Notes: generated by a model from the letters alone, not told the origin. A stretch of DNA of 64,000 nucleotides from Symbiodinium sp. CCMP2592 (GCA_905221615.1 CAJNDT010006154.1:251001-315000), one strand, 5' to 3'; shown: positions 37,630 to 48,099, counted from the first letter of the stretch. Translations and numbers: made by a program.

Positions 37630-38010
37630 TGATCCCTGACGCGGGGTAGCATCGGCATCCAGAGCATCGGCAGCCAGAGCATCGGAGGCGGGAGGACCTC
37701 CATCAAAACCATCAAATCATAACGATTCGGGCTGTTTTCTCAGTCGAAAAGGACGGATTTGATGCTGTTGATGCTGGGTTGATCCCTGTCGCGGGGTAGC
37801 ATCGGCATCCAGAGCATCGGAGGCGGGAGGAACGCCCATGAAATCCATCGATTCGGGCTGTGCTTTGAGTCGAAAATACCTTGATGCTTTTGATGCTTTT
37901 GATCCCTGTCCCGGGGCAGCATCGGCATCCAGAGCATCGGCATCCAGAGCATCGGCGGCGAGCGGTGTCGAAACTCCCAGCCCCGAACCACCTCCCGAAG
38001 CCCCTCCCCG
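37630..38010. repeat. Short tandem words GCATCGGCATCCAGA
   Basis: Blocks at 37,640-37,690, 37,795-37,830 and 37,910-37,960 repeat a 12-15 bp word after CCCTGTCGCGGGG-like leaders. A 50-bp block with GTCGAAACTCCCAGCCCCG occurs both here (37,960-38,000) and at 36,640-36,690. Non-coding. Confidence 0.7.
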
Positions 38011-38476
38011 ACTTGTCATGCTCCGCCCCTGCCGACGCTCAGAAGCACTCCAGCAATCCCGACATCCCACGCCAGGGCCCACCAAGCCCGGCCAAGAACG
38101 CCAACACTGCATGCGCACACAACGCCGTCCTTCCGGGCCAACTCCCGCACCCAGACGACGGGCTCAGAGGTCGCGCCTCACAGAACGCCAAAGGCTGGTA
38201 TCTCGAATCCTCCAGCCTCCACCTGGAGCAACGGTCTCAAACCTTGCAACTCTTGTGCCTGCAGGTCCGGCAGATGGGCCTCACAGGGTGCTATAACGGA
38301 CGCAAGGCAGCCGAGAATTGCAGATCAAACAAGAGAAAAGGACTCCGAAGAAGCACACATCATGACATGTGCACGAAGGCCGGAGAACCTGCTTCTGCAA
38401 AACGGAAGCGGAGAACGATGACAGACAAAACAAGACAAGACTACAAGACTTCTCACCCAGTCCATGTTGCGGAGCT

Positions 38477-39565
38477 TCATTTGGCAACCATGTGAGCCAT
38501 GCGAAACTTGAACTGTGAGCCTTGTCCTGCTTGTGGTGCTTGCGGTCTTCGACCCGTGCGCAAGTACTCATCTACGTCCACAGGTCGCCATCTGCCGATT
38601 TGATCCGGAACCGCTGTAATGTTCAGAACCGCGTCGATGGTCTGCTCGTTGGAACGCAATGGGTTGTTCTGCAAGTACTTCCTAGCCTCCATGCGTCCCC
38701 ATCTGTAGCTGCGTGAATCGTTTTGTGCCCAAGCTCGGGAGCGTGCTCCATTCAGATTGACTACCTCCTGGACAGCTTTCTCAGATTGGGTGACGACGAG
38801 CAGGTGGTGACCACAGTCAAACGCAGACCTGGTGAGACCCAGCAGCAAGGCTTCTTGTCCCTGCAACCCCTGATCAAAGGTGTTGTCAAAGATGATCTGC
38901 AAACGGATGCCACCAGCTTGAAGCAAATCAAACAGCACCGAAGCAACTTGCACGGCATCTGCAGCATCTGCTGCCCGGAAAAAGTCTCTGAGGCTCTTCT
39001 GGAAAGCTCCCTGTAGAAGCACTCCGACTGAGGAGTTCGGCATCCCATTCCTGAGCGCCAGTGCCGTGGCAGTGGACTTGCCAACGCCTGGTTCTGCGTG
39101 CACTGCAGAGACACCAGTTGTTCGGTTGTCAGCTAAGACTGTCATCATCAACTGCTCGAAGCTCGTGTTTTCAATTGGCTGTTCAGGTACTCTTTGCGAT
39201 CTCGGAATAATGCTGTTGCCAAGCTTCTGCGCACTCACCAGACTTACAAGCAGTTTCTGAGCATGTTTTTGCACATCCCCGCTCAGCGGCAACAGCGGAA
39301 TTTTTGCAATCTCTTTTTCGTAGTATTTCATCTGCTTGTTGATGAAATCAACAAGGGCTGTTGCAGCTGACGCAGTACTTAACACTGCAGCTGGGTCAAC
39401 GGCGACCCCAACGGTTCGTGGGTGCGCGCCGCCTCTTTTGGCGTGCCAAAAGCCAACAAATCCGCAAAGATCGAGGCTCACATGGGTGAACATGGCAAGG
39501 ACCACCATCCTCTGACATCTGCGCGCCATGATAATCGAGGCACGCCTTGTCTTATTGCTTCTCAA
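38477..39565 (-). CDS. P-loop NTPase, 362 residues, unassigned
   Basis: Walker A AEPGVGKST at 157-165 and Walker B RLQIIFDN at 221-228, with Asp but no following Glu. The N-terminus has a hydrophobic stretch at about 20-40 (possible signal anchor), then a helical region. After Walker B, HHLLVVTQSE resembles a sensor 1 strand, and the C-terminal part is helical and basic. An alternative start is Met13. AAA/STAND-type NTPases of this size, often multicopy, occur in dinoflagellates and oomycetes; some belong to the Crinkler/RHS group. No C-terminal effector domain is visible. Intact frame, single exon in a repeat-rich setting. Confidence 0.7.
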   Translation of the reverse strand: MRSNKTRRASIIMARRCQRMVVLAMFTHVSLDLCGFVGFWHAKRGGAHPRTVGVAVDPAAVLSTASAATALVDFINKQMKYYEKEIAKIPLLPLSGDVQKHAQKLLVSLVSAQKLGNSIIPRSQRVPEQPIENTSFEQLMMTVLADNRTTGVSAVHAEPGVGKSTATALALRNGMPNSSVGVLLQGAFQKSLRDFFRAADAADAVQVASVLFDLLQAGGIRLQIIFDNTFDQGLQGQEALLLGLTRSAFDCGHHLLVVTQSEKAVQEVVNLNGARSRAWAQNDSRSYRWGRMEARKYLQNNPLRSNEQTIDAVLNITAVPDQIGRWRPVDVDEYLRTGRRPQAPQAGQGSQFKFRMAHMVAK

Positions 39566-39569
39566 GTAA

Positions 39570-40450
39570 GTATTTCACCTTGAACAAACATTGGACATGT
39601 TCTCTTCTGTATATGTCCCACTGGTCTGACGTCTGTGTTCGTCTTTATGAATTCATGGCCTCCGTTCTGCTGCTGCGGCTCTTAATTGTGAAGCAACCGC
39701 TCTTCCACGAGCCGAGCCTTCGCAAGCACAATTCAGTTTCAAGCCGCCCGTCAGCCCGGCACATGTGGTTTTTCAAGCACCTAAAAGCATGGATTCGCAA
39801 AAGCTAATTTCAAACTCCGGCGCTGCTGAGGCACACACGCATGCAACTTACACATCGTCCGTCTTTTGTGGCAGCGTGAACCCGTAGCAATCTGCCCTGC
39901 GAGCGGGGCGACAGCAAAATTTCCAAGCTGAAAAAGGCATCGACACCAGGTGCTGGGTTATGCCGCGATTGACTTCATTGTCTCCGTCTTCCTTCAACCA
40001 GACCCCATCCTGCAAGCCGTCAAGCGGGTTTGACGTGAAATGCTCTCCTGCTGGAGATATCCAGCTGGAACGCATCGCACGTCACAGTCTTTTCGTTCTT
40101 GGTAGCCTCACGCAAAGCTCAGCAACGGCTCAGTGGAAAATGAAAGCTCAACTCCGCTTCAGCTTTGATTCCCTGATTTCATGGCGAGCGGGTTTGACAT
40201 GACTCCGTCTGGCTGCAAATGTCGATCTTGGACGCTTGAAATGGAGACAAGGAAGGGTCGATTGCCTGCAGAAAAAAAGGCCAACAACCTAGGGATTGAT
40301 TTCATGGGCCGCAGGAGGTGCAAACATGGACACTCAAAACTTCTATCTTTGTCATCGCTTTTCTGCAAACAACTAACCCACGCGCAAGTTCCACGCACCG
40401 GGCCTTTTCGGGGCTGGCTGTGCCGCTTTTGGCCGGTGGGTCCGGAACAT
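39570..40450. other. Unassigned stretch
   Basis: No gene recognised. The only long frames lie antisense to GC-rich repeats and have no family resemblance. Confidence 0.35.
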
Positions 40451-40454
40451 GCGC

Positions 40455-40894
40455 TCAACATAACCGGGGGTTGTGTTGAAAATCGGGGCCGCGGCAGGCC
40501 CGTGATGCCCGGCGATAGGTGCGATTCGGCCGAAACCGTGCTCAAAACCCAGGCGGGGGGCAGCCCGAAATCGGAGATGGACCGTGGCGTGGTCGGCTCG
40601 CAAAACGGCCGGCCGCCGGGGGCCGTCGGGGCGCAGTCCCGGCGGGCGGGCCCAAAATCCAAAAAAACTGGGGTGCGGCATGGTGTTTTAGGGCCATGGG
40701 CGCCTGGGGTGCGAAATGCCGGCAATGTCCCTTCAACACAGGTGGGGGTTGTGTTGAGCCCTGTGTTGAAAACCGACAAGACAAAGCATCAGCTTCAACA
40801 AAGGCGGGACCGATGTTGTGCCCGATGTTGACAATTAAGCATCAACGACAGCACCTTCAATGTCGGCGGGACCAACATTGAGCCCGACATTGAA
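40455..40894. repeat. Hairpin repeats, including a 62-bp period array
   Basis: Three units start at 40,732, 40,794 and 40,856, exactly 62 bp apart. Unit 1 folds with an 11-bp perfect stem, TTCAACACAGG with CCTGTGTTGAA. Unit 3 folds with a different 11-bp perfect stem, TTCAATGTCGG with CCGACATTGAA. Unit 2 keeps a weaker stem. In each, a partial second copy of the right arm lies in the loop, so the left arm could pair with either. A related dyad TCAACA...TGTTGA lies at 40,455-40,479. Confidence 0.85.
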
Positions 40895-40924
40895 ACATAT
40901 GGTGTGATAGGAGAAAAAAAGATC

Positions 40925-41532
40925 GGCGTGCCGGAACGCCGTGGAGGAACCCACCGAAGGCAATCTCGTGCGGCTGCTGGACCTGTGGTCGGCGGGCTGG
41001 AAGCACCGGGGGCGCACCCGGGCGGTGGGGCCGGGGGCGTACGAAAGGTACGCAACGCTGGGGCTGTTCGGGCACGGCGGCGTGGTCGGGGTGTCCAATG
41101 CCACCGGCCTGCGGGAGGCTTGCGCAGCCGTCAACGGCTTTCTCCGGAGCCGTAGCTGTACTCTTCAACCCGCGCATGGGCTTGCACCGTGACATTCAGA
41201 ACATGCCCGGGCACCTGAATCATGCGCTGGCTCTGGGTGATTACACAGGAGGGCGGGTGTGGATCGAAGACGATGAGGGGGACTCGACGGCCCGGCTGGC
41301 CGACAAGAAAGGGGACCGGGAACTGCGGGGCAGGTGGCTGGACATGCACGACAAGCCAGTGAGCTTCGATGCTCGTCGATATCACAAGGTCGAGCCCCAC
41401 GAGGGCAGCATGTGGGCTCTGGCTGCCTACGTGCCACAAGCCTATGCTCGGGCGACAGAACAGCACCGGGAGTCGCTCCGAGAAGCGGGCTTTCCGTTAC
41501 CGAAGTTAACGATTCCGTCGTTAACTTCTTGA
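40925..41532 (+). pseudogene. TET/JBP-like 2OG-Fe(II) oxygenase relic
   Basis: Two overlapping plus-strand frames. The first has ERYATLGLFGHGGVVGVSNA to about 41,140. After a frameshift the second carries VLFNPRMGLHRDIQNMPGHL, GGRVWIEDDEGD, ARRYHKVEPHEGS and LAAYVPQ. HRD (His30, Asp32 of the frame opening at 41,098) plus His96 form the H-x-D...H iron triad of 2-oxoglutarate oxygenases. HRDIQNM is close to the HRD(I/L)HNM of TET enzymes, and GGxVWIE matches the strand after it. The position where the 2OG-binding Arg is expected, before the LxxY strand, reads Met (GSMWALAAY), so a translated product may be inactive. In dinoflagellates this kind of domain follows LTR-element polyproteins; here it is isolated. 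Stop at 41,530, then the hairpins. Confidence 0.65.
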
Positions 41533-41712
41533 AAACTGGGGGAAGTGTGTGATATCGTGAGGTCCGGGAAGTGTACGTTTTCGCCGTACACTTGAAAATG
41601 GAAGTTTCGCACGGAATGCGAAACTAAGGTTAGGGATGGAGTGCCTAACCTCTTCTGAAAGTGAGAATCCTGCTTGAGGATATCTGGAAGTTGACGTTTT
41701 CGCCGTCCACTT
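41502..41712. repeat. Ladder of six consecutive hairpins
   Basis: H1 41,502-41,528 (11-bp stem GAAGTTAACGA, loop TTCCG); H2 41,569-41,593 (9 bp, AAGTGTACG, loop TTTTCGC); H3 41,603-41,625 (9 bp, AGTTTCGCA, loop CGGAA); H4 41,627-41,651 (8 bp, AGGTTAGG, 9-nt loop); H5 41,667-41,681 (5 bp, ATCCT, loop GCTTG); H6 41,688-41,712 (9 bp with one mismatch, loop TTTTCGC). H1-H4 have perfect stems. H2 and H6 share a loop and have related stems. The loops of H1 and H3 are reverse complements. Confidence 0.9.
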
Positions 41713-41804
41713 CGGAATTCCCTGGAGGCATGTCGGAAAAACAGGGACATGGCCATGGAGAATTCCAGACATGGATTCCCCTGCACCCGGCGACAAAAAA
41801 TCCA

Positions 41805-42005
41805 CATCAATTCCATCAATTCCATCAATCGGCTGCTCGGGCTGTAAACAGCGCCTCCAGAGCCCAGGAACGGGCTCGAGCTCACTTCGCGCGCTTTCCG
41901 CTTACGTGGACGGGGTCGAAATCGGTGCTTGCGGGCCCCAAAAACAAGCGATTGATGGCGATTGATATTTCTCCGGCAAAAAAATCAATCGAGGTTTCGG
42001 GGCTT
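41805..42005. repeat. Arm sequence, inverted copy of 31,387-31,586
   Basis: Begins with CATCAATTCCATCAATTCC and ends at the TIR element. Matches the flank of copy 1 in the opposite orientation. Confidence 0.8.
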
Positions 42006-42713
42006 TTGCTCTCTCTGGGGAGGGTGTTCCAGTTCCCTGTCCTGTGTCGTCTACAGGCCTCGTTTCGAGACATAGGTCAGAATTCGGCACTTCGAAGGCC
42101 TATCGATTCTGCAACGTGCGTGCCGGAGCTCCAGCAATCTCGGGGGCTCAAAAGTGCTTGCAAAGAGCCTCCAAGTGGCTTTAGGGGGCCCCCTAGCCAG
42201 CAACTTCGCAGGCCTGCGATTCGACAAACAGCACTCGCAGGCTTCTGAGGCTTCTGAGTGGCTTCCTAGCTACTCGCAGACCCACAAAACGTCTTCTTAG
42301 TAGCTCGCAGGCCCGAAAAGCGCCTTCCTTAGCTCGCAGGCCAACAAAGCGCCTTCTTAGTAGCTCGCAGGCCCGAAAAGCGCCTTCTTAGTAGCTCGCA
42401 GGCCCGAAAAGCGCCTTCCTAGCAGCTCGCAGGCCCGAAAAGCGCTTTCCTAGCTCGCAAGCCCGAAAAGCGCCTTCCTTGTAGCTCGCAGGCCAACAAA
42501 GCGCCTCCTAACAGCTCGCAGTAGCTCCGAGGCCTGCGCACGGCCGAATTGCAAGCACTTTGGAGCCCCCAAAATATCCCAAAATTGTACGTTCTAGTAC
42601 GTCCAGACCCTCAGATCTGCAGGCCTGTGAAATGCCGAATTCTGACCAAGGTCTCGAAACGAGGCCTGTAGACGACACAGGACAGAGAACTGGAACACCC
42701 TCCCCAGAGAGAG
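42006..42713. mobile_element. 0.7-kb TIR element, copy 2
   Basis: Nearly identical, over its whole length and in the same orientation, to 30,683-31,383. The main difference is an 8-bp insertion near 42,575. The high identity of two copies 11 kb apart suggests recent transposition, duplication or gene conversion. The distinct flank on the right (GACCCTTGCC...) shows a true element edge there. Confidence 0.85.
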
Positions 42714-44030
42714 ACCCTTGCCTTCTTTCAGACTCTGTACATCTGATGTAAGGCAACTTAGTCTCGAAGCACTCTTTTCCTGTAAAGTGACTAGTCCGAC
42801 AAGGATGGGGCTTCGTCTTATCCGAAAGTGGCTCTGCTGTACACCCCGAGCCCTTCAGTCGTAGATTTCTGCAGCTTGTCACTTTTCTGCTGTGCCTGTA
42901 CATTTTTGCACATTGGAAAGTTCTTCACCCAGTGCTAGACCTTGCGACGGACTTCGGCTACCGCGGGGCTTGCATCACGAGTGTCAACTTGAGCTTTTGG
43001 TGTGCAGTTCAATCGCTCTTGTTCTGCTTTGCGACTTCTGACACGTCGCTCGTGCTTGCACGGGCGGCGCGAGAACCCCAAGCAAAAGAGGCACTTGTGA
43101 AGAAGGCAATGACGACCAAGTATCCCTCCATACTAGCTCTCTCTTGTATCTGTGTTTCAAAACTGGCCTCTGTTGTGGCGTAGTCTCTGGCTGTTTGGTT
43201 GTGGGGGCAAGTCCTTCCTTCCCGATTTGGCCGGAACTCGTTCTAAAACCCGGGTCTGAGGGCTTAGAGCTGGCGTTTAGAAGGCCCAAAAGTGCGCGAA
43301 AAGTGCATGCAAAATCTTTTGGGCCATGGTGTGGCCTGGCGGGGTCGGAGTTTGGAGGTTCGACTTCCGCTGGATGAGGTCAAGTGCGTCTGAACTGCCG
43401 CAAACTGCAGGAGACTGCGGTAGAAACGGAGTTTCTAAGTCCAGAGACTCAAATATTTACCGTACCAGGAGGGATTCCACAAACACTTCGAAAAAACCGC
43501 CGAACCCCTCCGCCAAACTCCACAAAGACAAAATGACTCCACAAAGACTCGAAAGATTCCAGAAAGATTCCAAAAGACTAGCCGAAATTTCGCCGATGCT
43601 TACAGACTCAACACACCTATGAGACTGCTGTTCCGACGATGAGCGCTGCAGACTCGAGCGACCATTGCAGGATTCCAACGGTCCAGTAAAAGGTGATGCA
43701 AGCCAGCAGCAAGTTGTACGCAAACCTCTGCACGTCGAGAGCTTGAGAGCTCTAAATAACAAGATGATGTCACGCGAACTTCAAACCATGATTTGTGCAA
43801 TTCGAAAGCGCTGGAGAGCAAATCTACCGGCCTACGCAGCAACTGGGCACTTGCACAAACCGCTGGCTTTGCGTACCAACTCAAGCGGCGCCTGAGCCAC
43901 GAAGAGAGATCCAACGACGGCTCGTGTCAGGGACCTGTCAAGTGAGAGCTGCGAGGCCAAGTTTTTGCACCTATCTCTCAGCACTATGTCTCCGAACGAG
44001 CAGCAGGAGTCTGCACGAGCGCTCAGCCCT
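42714..44030. other. Unassigned stretch
   Basis: No gene recognised. At 43,480-43,580 there is a low-complexity run of CCACAAAGACTC / GAAAGATTCCA words. Confidence 0.4.
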
Positions 44031-44032
44031 TT

Positions 44033-45973
44033 TTAGCGCAAGAGGCGAAAACACTCCAGCTGTGCAATGATCTCGCTGCAGTTCATGAGACTGTATCTGT
44101 GCTGGTCCTGACGATCTTTCCAAGGTCTGCTTTGAAACTCCTGATAGCCCGCTTTGGCCTCGCTGCAGATTTGGAGCAGCACATTGGGCATGTCCTCAAC
44201 GGTTTCACCCCTCTGCGGCTTCCTGGCTTTGGCTTGGCTTGTTTTGTCCAATTCGTTGGCTCCCTTGATGCTGCCGTAGCGGCACTGCGCAGCCATGTAC
44301 TCGGTCCCTGTGTCTCTTCGGCGCACTGGGATCAGCAAGTCGTGGTGAGCTGAGGCACAGGCAGAGTTGCACTTGATGGCTCGCCCAACCTTGTCTAAAA
44401 CCGTGGCTTCTTTCGTCGGAAGATCAACACCGTCGCACCAGCATACCTCAAAAGGCTGCAAAACCCTACGCAAATGCTCATCCTGCGTGGGGTAGAGCTC
44501 CAAGAACGGAACCCAGGTATCGTTGGCATTCGATTTTCTTTCCATGCAATGCAGGCGAAACCTTGCAGCCAGTGCATTTGCCACACATTTTTCCCATGGC
44601 ACACCTCTTGCGGTTGGCCCTCCGCTCTTCTGCAGCAACTTCATGGCATCTGGCAAAAGATCTTCCAAGGAGATGTTGACATCTTCCAGATTTTGTTGGA
44701 GCGTCTCAGAGACCGCCACGTCCCGACACCACCACAGCCTCGGGACCAGCACGGTGTCACCAGATGGAAACGCAGCTCCTGCATGGAAGATCTCTGACCA
44801 GGGGATATCCGTGCCAGGTACTTTGGCCCGCTCACACACTTTCCAGCGAACCGCCGAGCAAAGAACCAGCGACAGAGCAACACCTGAATTGTCAAAGAAG
44901 GGTGCGGCAGATGCGTAGGAGTCGCTGAAGCACATGGTCATTGCATTCATGGCAACTACTTCTGTTGACAGCTCGCCAGGTGCCTGGAAAGCAAACTCCA
45001 GAAGACGAGGCACTCCACCAGAGAAAAGATGCACCTGCTTCAACACATCGTTCCCGTACTGCTTCCCGCTCCTCTGGACCATCATCGTGGCAGCCGCTTC
45101 TCCAGACAAGGGTGCAAGCGCGGGCATCCGATGAACCATTAGCTGGGTGTACTCGGTGTGCGGAACTCCTTCCATCAAGTTCAAAGTGCCAGCACAAAAG
45201 ACTCCCATTCTCTGGGGTAGGTGGCTGCATAGATTGGTGAAGGCAGACTTTATGCCACCCTTGCTACTCCGTATCGCCTGCTGTTCTTTTGCTAGCAGCT
45301 CCGCTTGATCCATGAAGATCAGCAAAGGACAGGTGTCTGAAGCCCCCAATGCTGTTCCAGTCAGGGACCTCCACTGTTCGAGCACTTGCCCTACGGTTCG
45401 ACCAGACTGATAAAACCACGATCTGAGATTGGTGTTGAATCGGTCATCGTTGGCCTTGCCCTTCACAAGCTCCATCACATCTGCAAAACTCGTGGCCTGA
45501 AATGTCACATCGTTCACAGTGTGCTCGTGAAAGATTTGAAGAAGATGCCAGATGATGATGGCGCGCACTAGCCTCTCAGGATCCTGATCTACGTAGTCTC
45601 TTACGACTTGAGCATCCAAGACAAGCAGGCGTCCGCACTTGCGGCTTTCGGCGTATTCCTCCCTCTGGGCAAGGTGTCGAAGGAGCGATGTCTTCCCGGT
45701 GCCTCTTGGGCTCCAAAGAGCAACGACTCTGGGTTTGTTGAAATCCGCATCCTGGGTCATCTTGATCTGGGCCAGAACTTCCTGCACAGTTTCATTCCTC
45801 TCAAGGATGGGCCTGTTCGCCTTGTTGTTGATGCGCGAGTTCAAGACGCGGTCATCCCAGTTGGAAATCTCGCTACCCGGGAGTTTTTTCACCTGGCGCT
45901 GCGTTGCCTGTAGAACCTGACAGCTCAGGAAAAACATGAAAGAAAGTCCTTGAAGACCGTGAGCTGAGGGCAT
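44033..45973 (-). CDS. Large P-loop NTPase with possible restriction-nuclease-like tail (Crinkler/RHS-like)
   Basis: The frame opens at 46,237, but its first 88 codons are translated from the adjacent 840-bp repeat, so Met89 at 45,973 (MPSAHGLQGLSFMFF, a hydrophobic start) is the likelier initiator. Numbering from 46,237: Walker A SPRGTGKTS at 176-184; Walker B CPLLIFMDQAELL with Asp310; then SHLPQRMGVFCAGTLN, a sensor-like strand; then a helical region; and near 645-680 LLIPVRRR ... YMAAQCRYGS, which has the D...(Q)x(K/R) spacing of PD-(D/E)xK nucleases. NTPase plus restriction-type nuclease is the core of the Crinkler-RHS effector class described by Aravind and colleagues. The nuclease part is inferred from a short motif only. 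Single intact frame. It could also be a plain STAND/AAA NTPase. Confidence 0.65.
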   Translation of the reverse strand: MPSAHGLQGLSFMFFLSCQVLQATQRQVKKLPGSEISNWDDRVLNSRINNKANRPILERNETVQEVLAQIKMTQDADFNKPRVVALWSPRGTGKTSLLRHLAQREEYAESRKCGRLLVLDAQVVRDYVDQDPERLVRAIIIWHLLQIFHEHTVNDVTFQATSFADVMELVKGKANDDRFNTNLRSWFYQSGRTVGQVLEQWRSLTGTALGASDTCPLLIFMDQAELLAKEQQAIRSSKGGIKSAFTNLCSHLPQRMGVFCAGTLNLMEGVPHTEYTQLMVHRMPALAPLSGEAAATMMVQRSGKQYGNDVLKQVHLFSGGVPRLLEFAFQAPGELSTEVVAMNAMTMCFSDSYASAAPFFDNSGVALSLVLCSAVRWKVCERAKVPGTDIPWSEIFHAGAAFPSGDTVLVPRLWWCRDVAVSETLQQNLEDVNISLEDLLPDAMKLLQKSGGPTARGVPWEKCVANALAARFRLHCMERKSNANDTWVPFLELYPTQDEHLRRVLQPFEVCWCDGVDLPTKEATVLDKVGRAIKCNSACASAHHDLLIPVRRRDTGTEYMAAQCRYGSIKGANELDKTSQAKARKPQRGETVEDMPNVLLQICSEAKAGYQEFQSRPWKDRQDQHRYSLMNCSEIIAQLECFRLLR

Positions 45974-46059
45974 CAAGAACAACAACAAACTTAGGGTTCG
46001 CACCCCTCCAACCAGATTTGCGTGAAACCTTTGCCGTAACACCTTTGCCTGAGCCACAA

Positions 46060-47740
46060 AGGTCCCTTCCACTCTAAAAACACACGAGGTGCAACCAGAT
46101 TTGCGTGAAACCTGAAGCAGCCAAGAGCTCTCTGCTCCGAAAGCCCCTCCCGCTCCCCGAACTGCTGCAAGCCAACACAGTGAAGACAGCTTAACGACGA
46201 GGGGCTGAGTGGAATGCAGTACCCCAACAAGCAACAATGGTGGACCGCACGAAAACGCACGACGACCAAGAGCCCCGGGCAGGCAGGAATGCTACAAACC
46301 AAAGACAACATGCCCACGCGGAAGCCCCCCGGCCTGCACTCGTCTTGCCGGAACCCCACTGCTCTTCAAGGTCCGTGTGCTAGCGGCAGGCACTAAGAAC
46401 CCAGGTCCCTTGACTCCCCCTCACGGACACAGCAAGCTGAAAGTCGAGCCTCATTCAAAAGCAACCCCAGCCTGGAGAGCGCAAAGCCAGCGCAAAACAG
46501 GCTGACCCCCCAACTCGAGCCTAAGACTGACACCCCGTTCTGAAGCCTCGGCAAAACACAAAGGGCAACCAGATTTGCCTGAACCTGAAGCAGCCAAGAG
46601 CCCCTCCCGCTCCCCGAAGTGCTGTAAGCCAACACAGTGAAGCGCGAAACGCTGGCCCACTTAGTGCAAAAGCCGAGCATCGACACAAGCACACATGAAG
46701 CTTCACCTGGTGCCCTGTGACCGGCTGCCCTGCAAAACGCTGGCGTCTCGGGCCCTGCCCGACCCCGACAAATCAAGAAAGACAACTGCGACAGCACGGC
46801 GACCAAGCACACAAACAAAGATACCGTAACTGAGCCTCATACGCAAAAACAACTGCAGCCTGAGAGCAACGCAGACCCTCACCTCGAGCCTCACTGCCAG
46901 CAACAACACTCGGCAAAACGCGAATGCTCAACCAGATTTGCGTGAAACCTGAAGCAGCCAAGAGCCCTCTGCTCCCAAAGCCCCTCCCGCTCCCCGAAGT
47001 GCTGCAAGCCAACACAGTGGAGACAGCTTAACCACAAGGGGATCCTTGCTGAGGAAAGCAGCACCCCAAAAAGCAACAACGGTGGACCGCACGAAAACGC
47101 ACGATGACCAAGAGCCCCGGGCAGGCAGGAGTGCTACAAGCAACGGCAACATGCCCACGCAGAAGCCCCGGCCTGCACTAGTCTGCCGGAACCCATCAAG
47201 TCGTGCTAAAGGCACCCAGGGGACTCCCTTGACCCCCCTCACGGACACGGTAACCTGAAAGCCGAGCCTCAAACAAAAACAACCGCAACCTGGAGAACGA
47301 GCGCAAAGCGAGCGCAAAGCGAGCGCAAAACAGGCTGACCCCCCCATCTCGAGCCTAGGACTGACACCCCGTTCTGAAGCATCGGCAAAACACAAAGAGC
47401 AACTAGATTTGCCTGAACCTGAAGCAGCCAAGAGCCCCTCCCGCTCCCCGAAGTGCTGCAAGCCAACACAGTGAAGCTTGACGACGAGCGGACCCTTGCT
47501 GAGAGGAGAGCATGACCCCAAAAAGCAAAAACGGTTGGACTGCACGAAAAACGCACGACGACCAAGAGCCCCGGACATGCAGGAGTGCTACAAGCCAAAG
47601 CCAACATGCTCACGCAGAAGCCCCCACCGCAACCCCACTGCTCTTCAAGGTCCGCATGCTAAAGGCAAGCACGAAGAACCCAGGGTTATCCTTGAGCCCC
47701 CCTCACGGACCATTCCACAGATTGGTCTTCGAGATCGACA
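46060..47740. repeat. 840-bp tandem duplication, each unit with two related sub-blocks
   Basis: The block AACCAGATTTGCGTGAAACC plus about 100 bp recurs at about 46,090, 46,565, 46,930 and 47,400. The 1st and 3rd (and the 2nd and 4th) match best, about 840 bp apart. Intervening sequence with GCACGAAAACGCACGACGACC and CTGCTCTTCAAGGTCCG also repeats. It abuts and contributes to the N-terminal frame of the NTPase gene. Non-coding. Confidence 0.85.
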
Positions 47741-48099
47741 GGCCGGTATCCGCAGCCAATGCTCTCGTCACCGCTGCTTCCACTATCAAAGCAATGTCTG
47801 TCGGAACGGCTTCAACCTGAAGGCAACAACACAAGTAACTGACGCTAGATACGTTTGCTGATGTTTGCTGGCCCAACACAAGCAACGACACGTACAAGCA
47901 GAGTTAACAACAAGAAACAACCACACGAATGCTCCTCTCTGCAACCTCTCACGAAAAGCCTCATGCTAAACGCTGCTGTTCAAGCCGGATCGTCCGTGCA
48001 CTGAAGACGCCAAGAACAAACCGAGAAGGCAGTGTGGGGACAGCTCAACGAAGAGGGGATCCTATGAGATTCCGGTCTGACACGAAAGGCACGAAACCA

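Noticed and set aside
36600-37700. Long ORFs reading SIPSIPS or IDGIDG
   Set aside because: They are translations of the ATTGATGG word and the stop-free 218-bp unit; frames on both strands are open equally.
40159-40831. ORFs of 206 and 216 codons on opposite strands
   Set aside because: They run through GC-rich DNA and the hairpin array, are open on both strands, and resemble no family.
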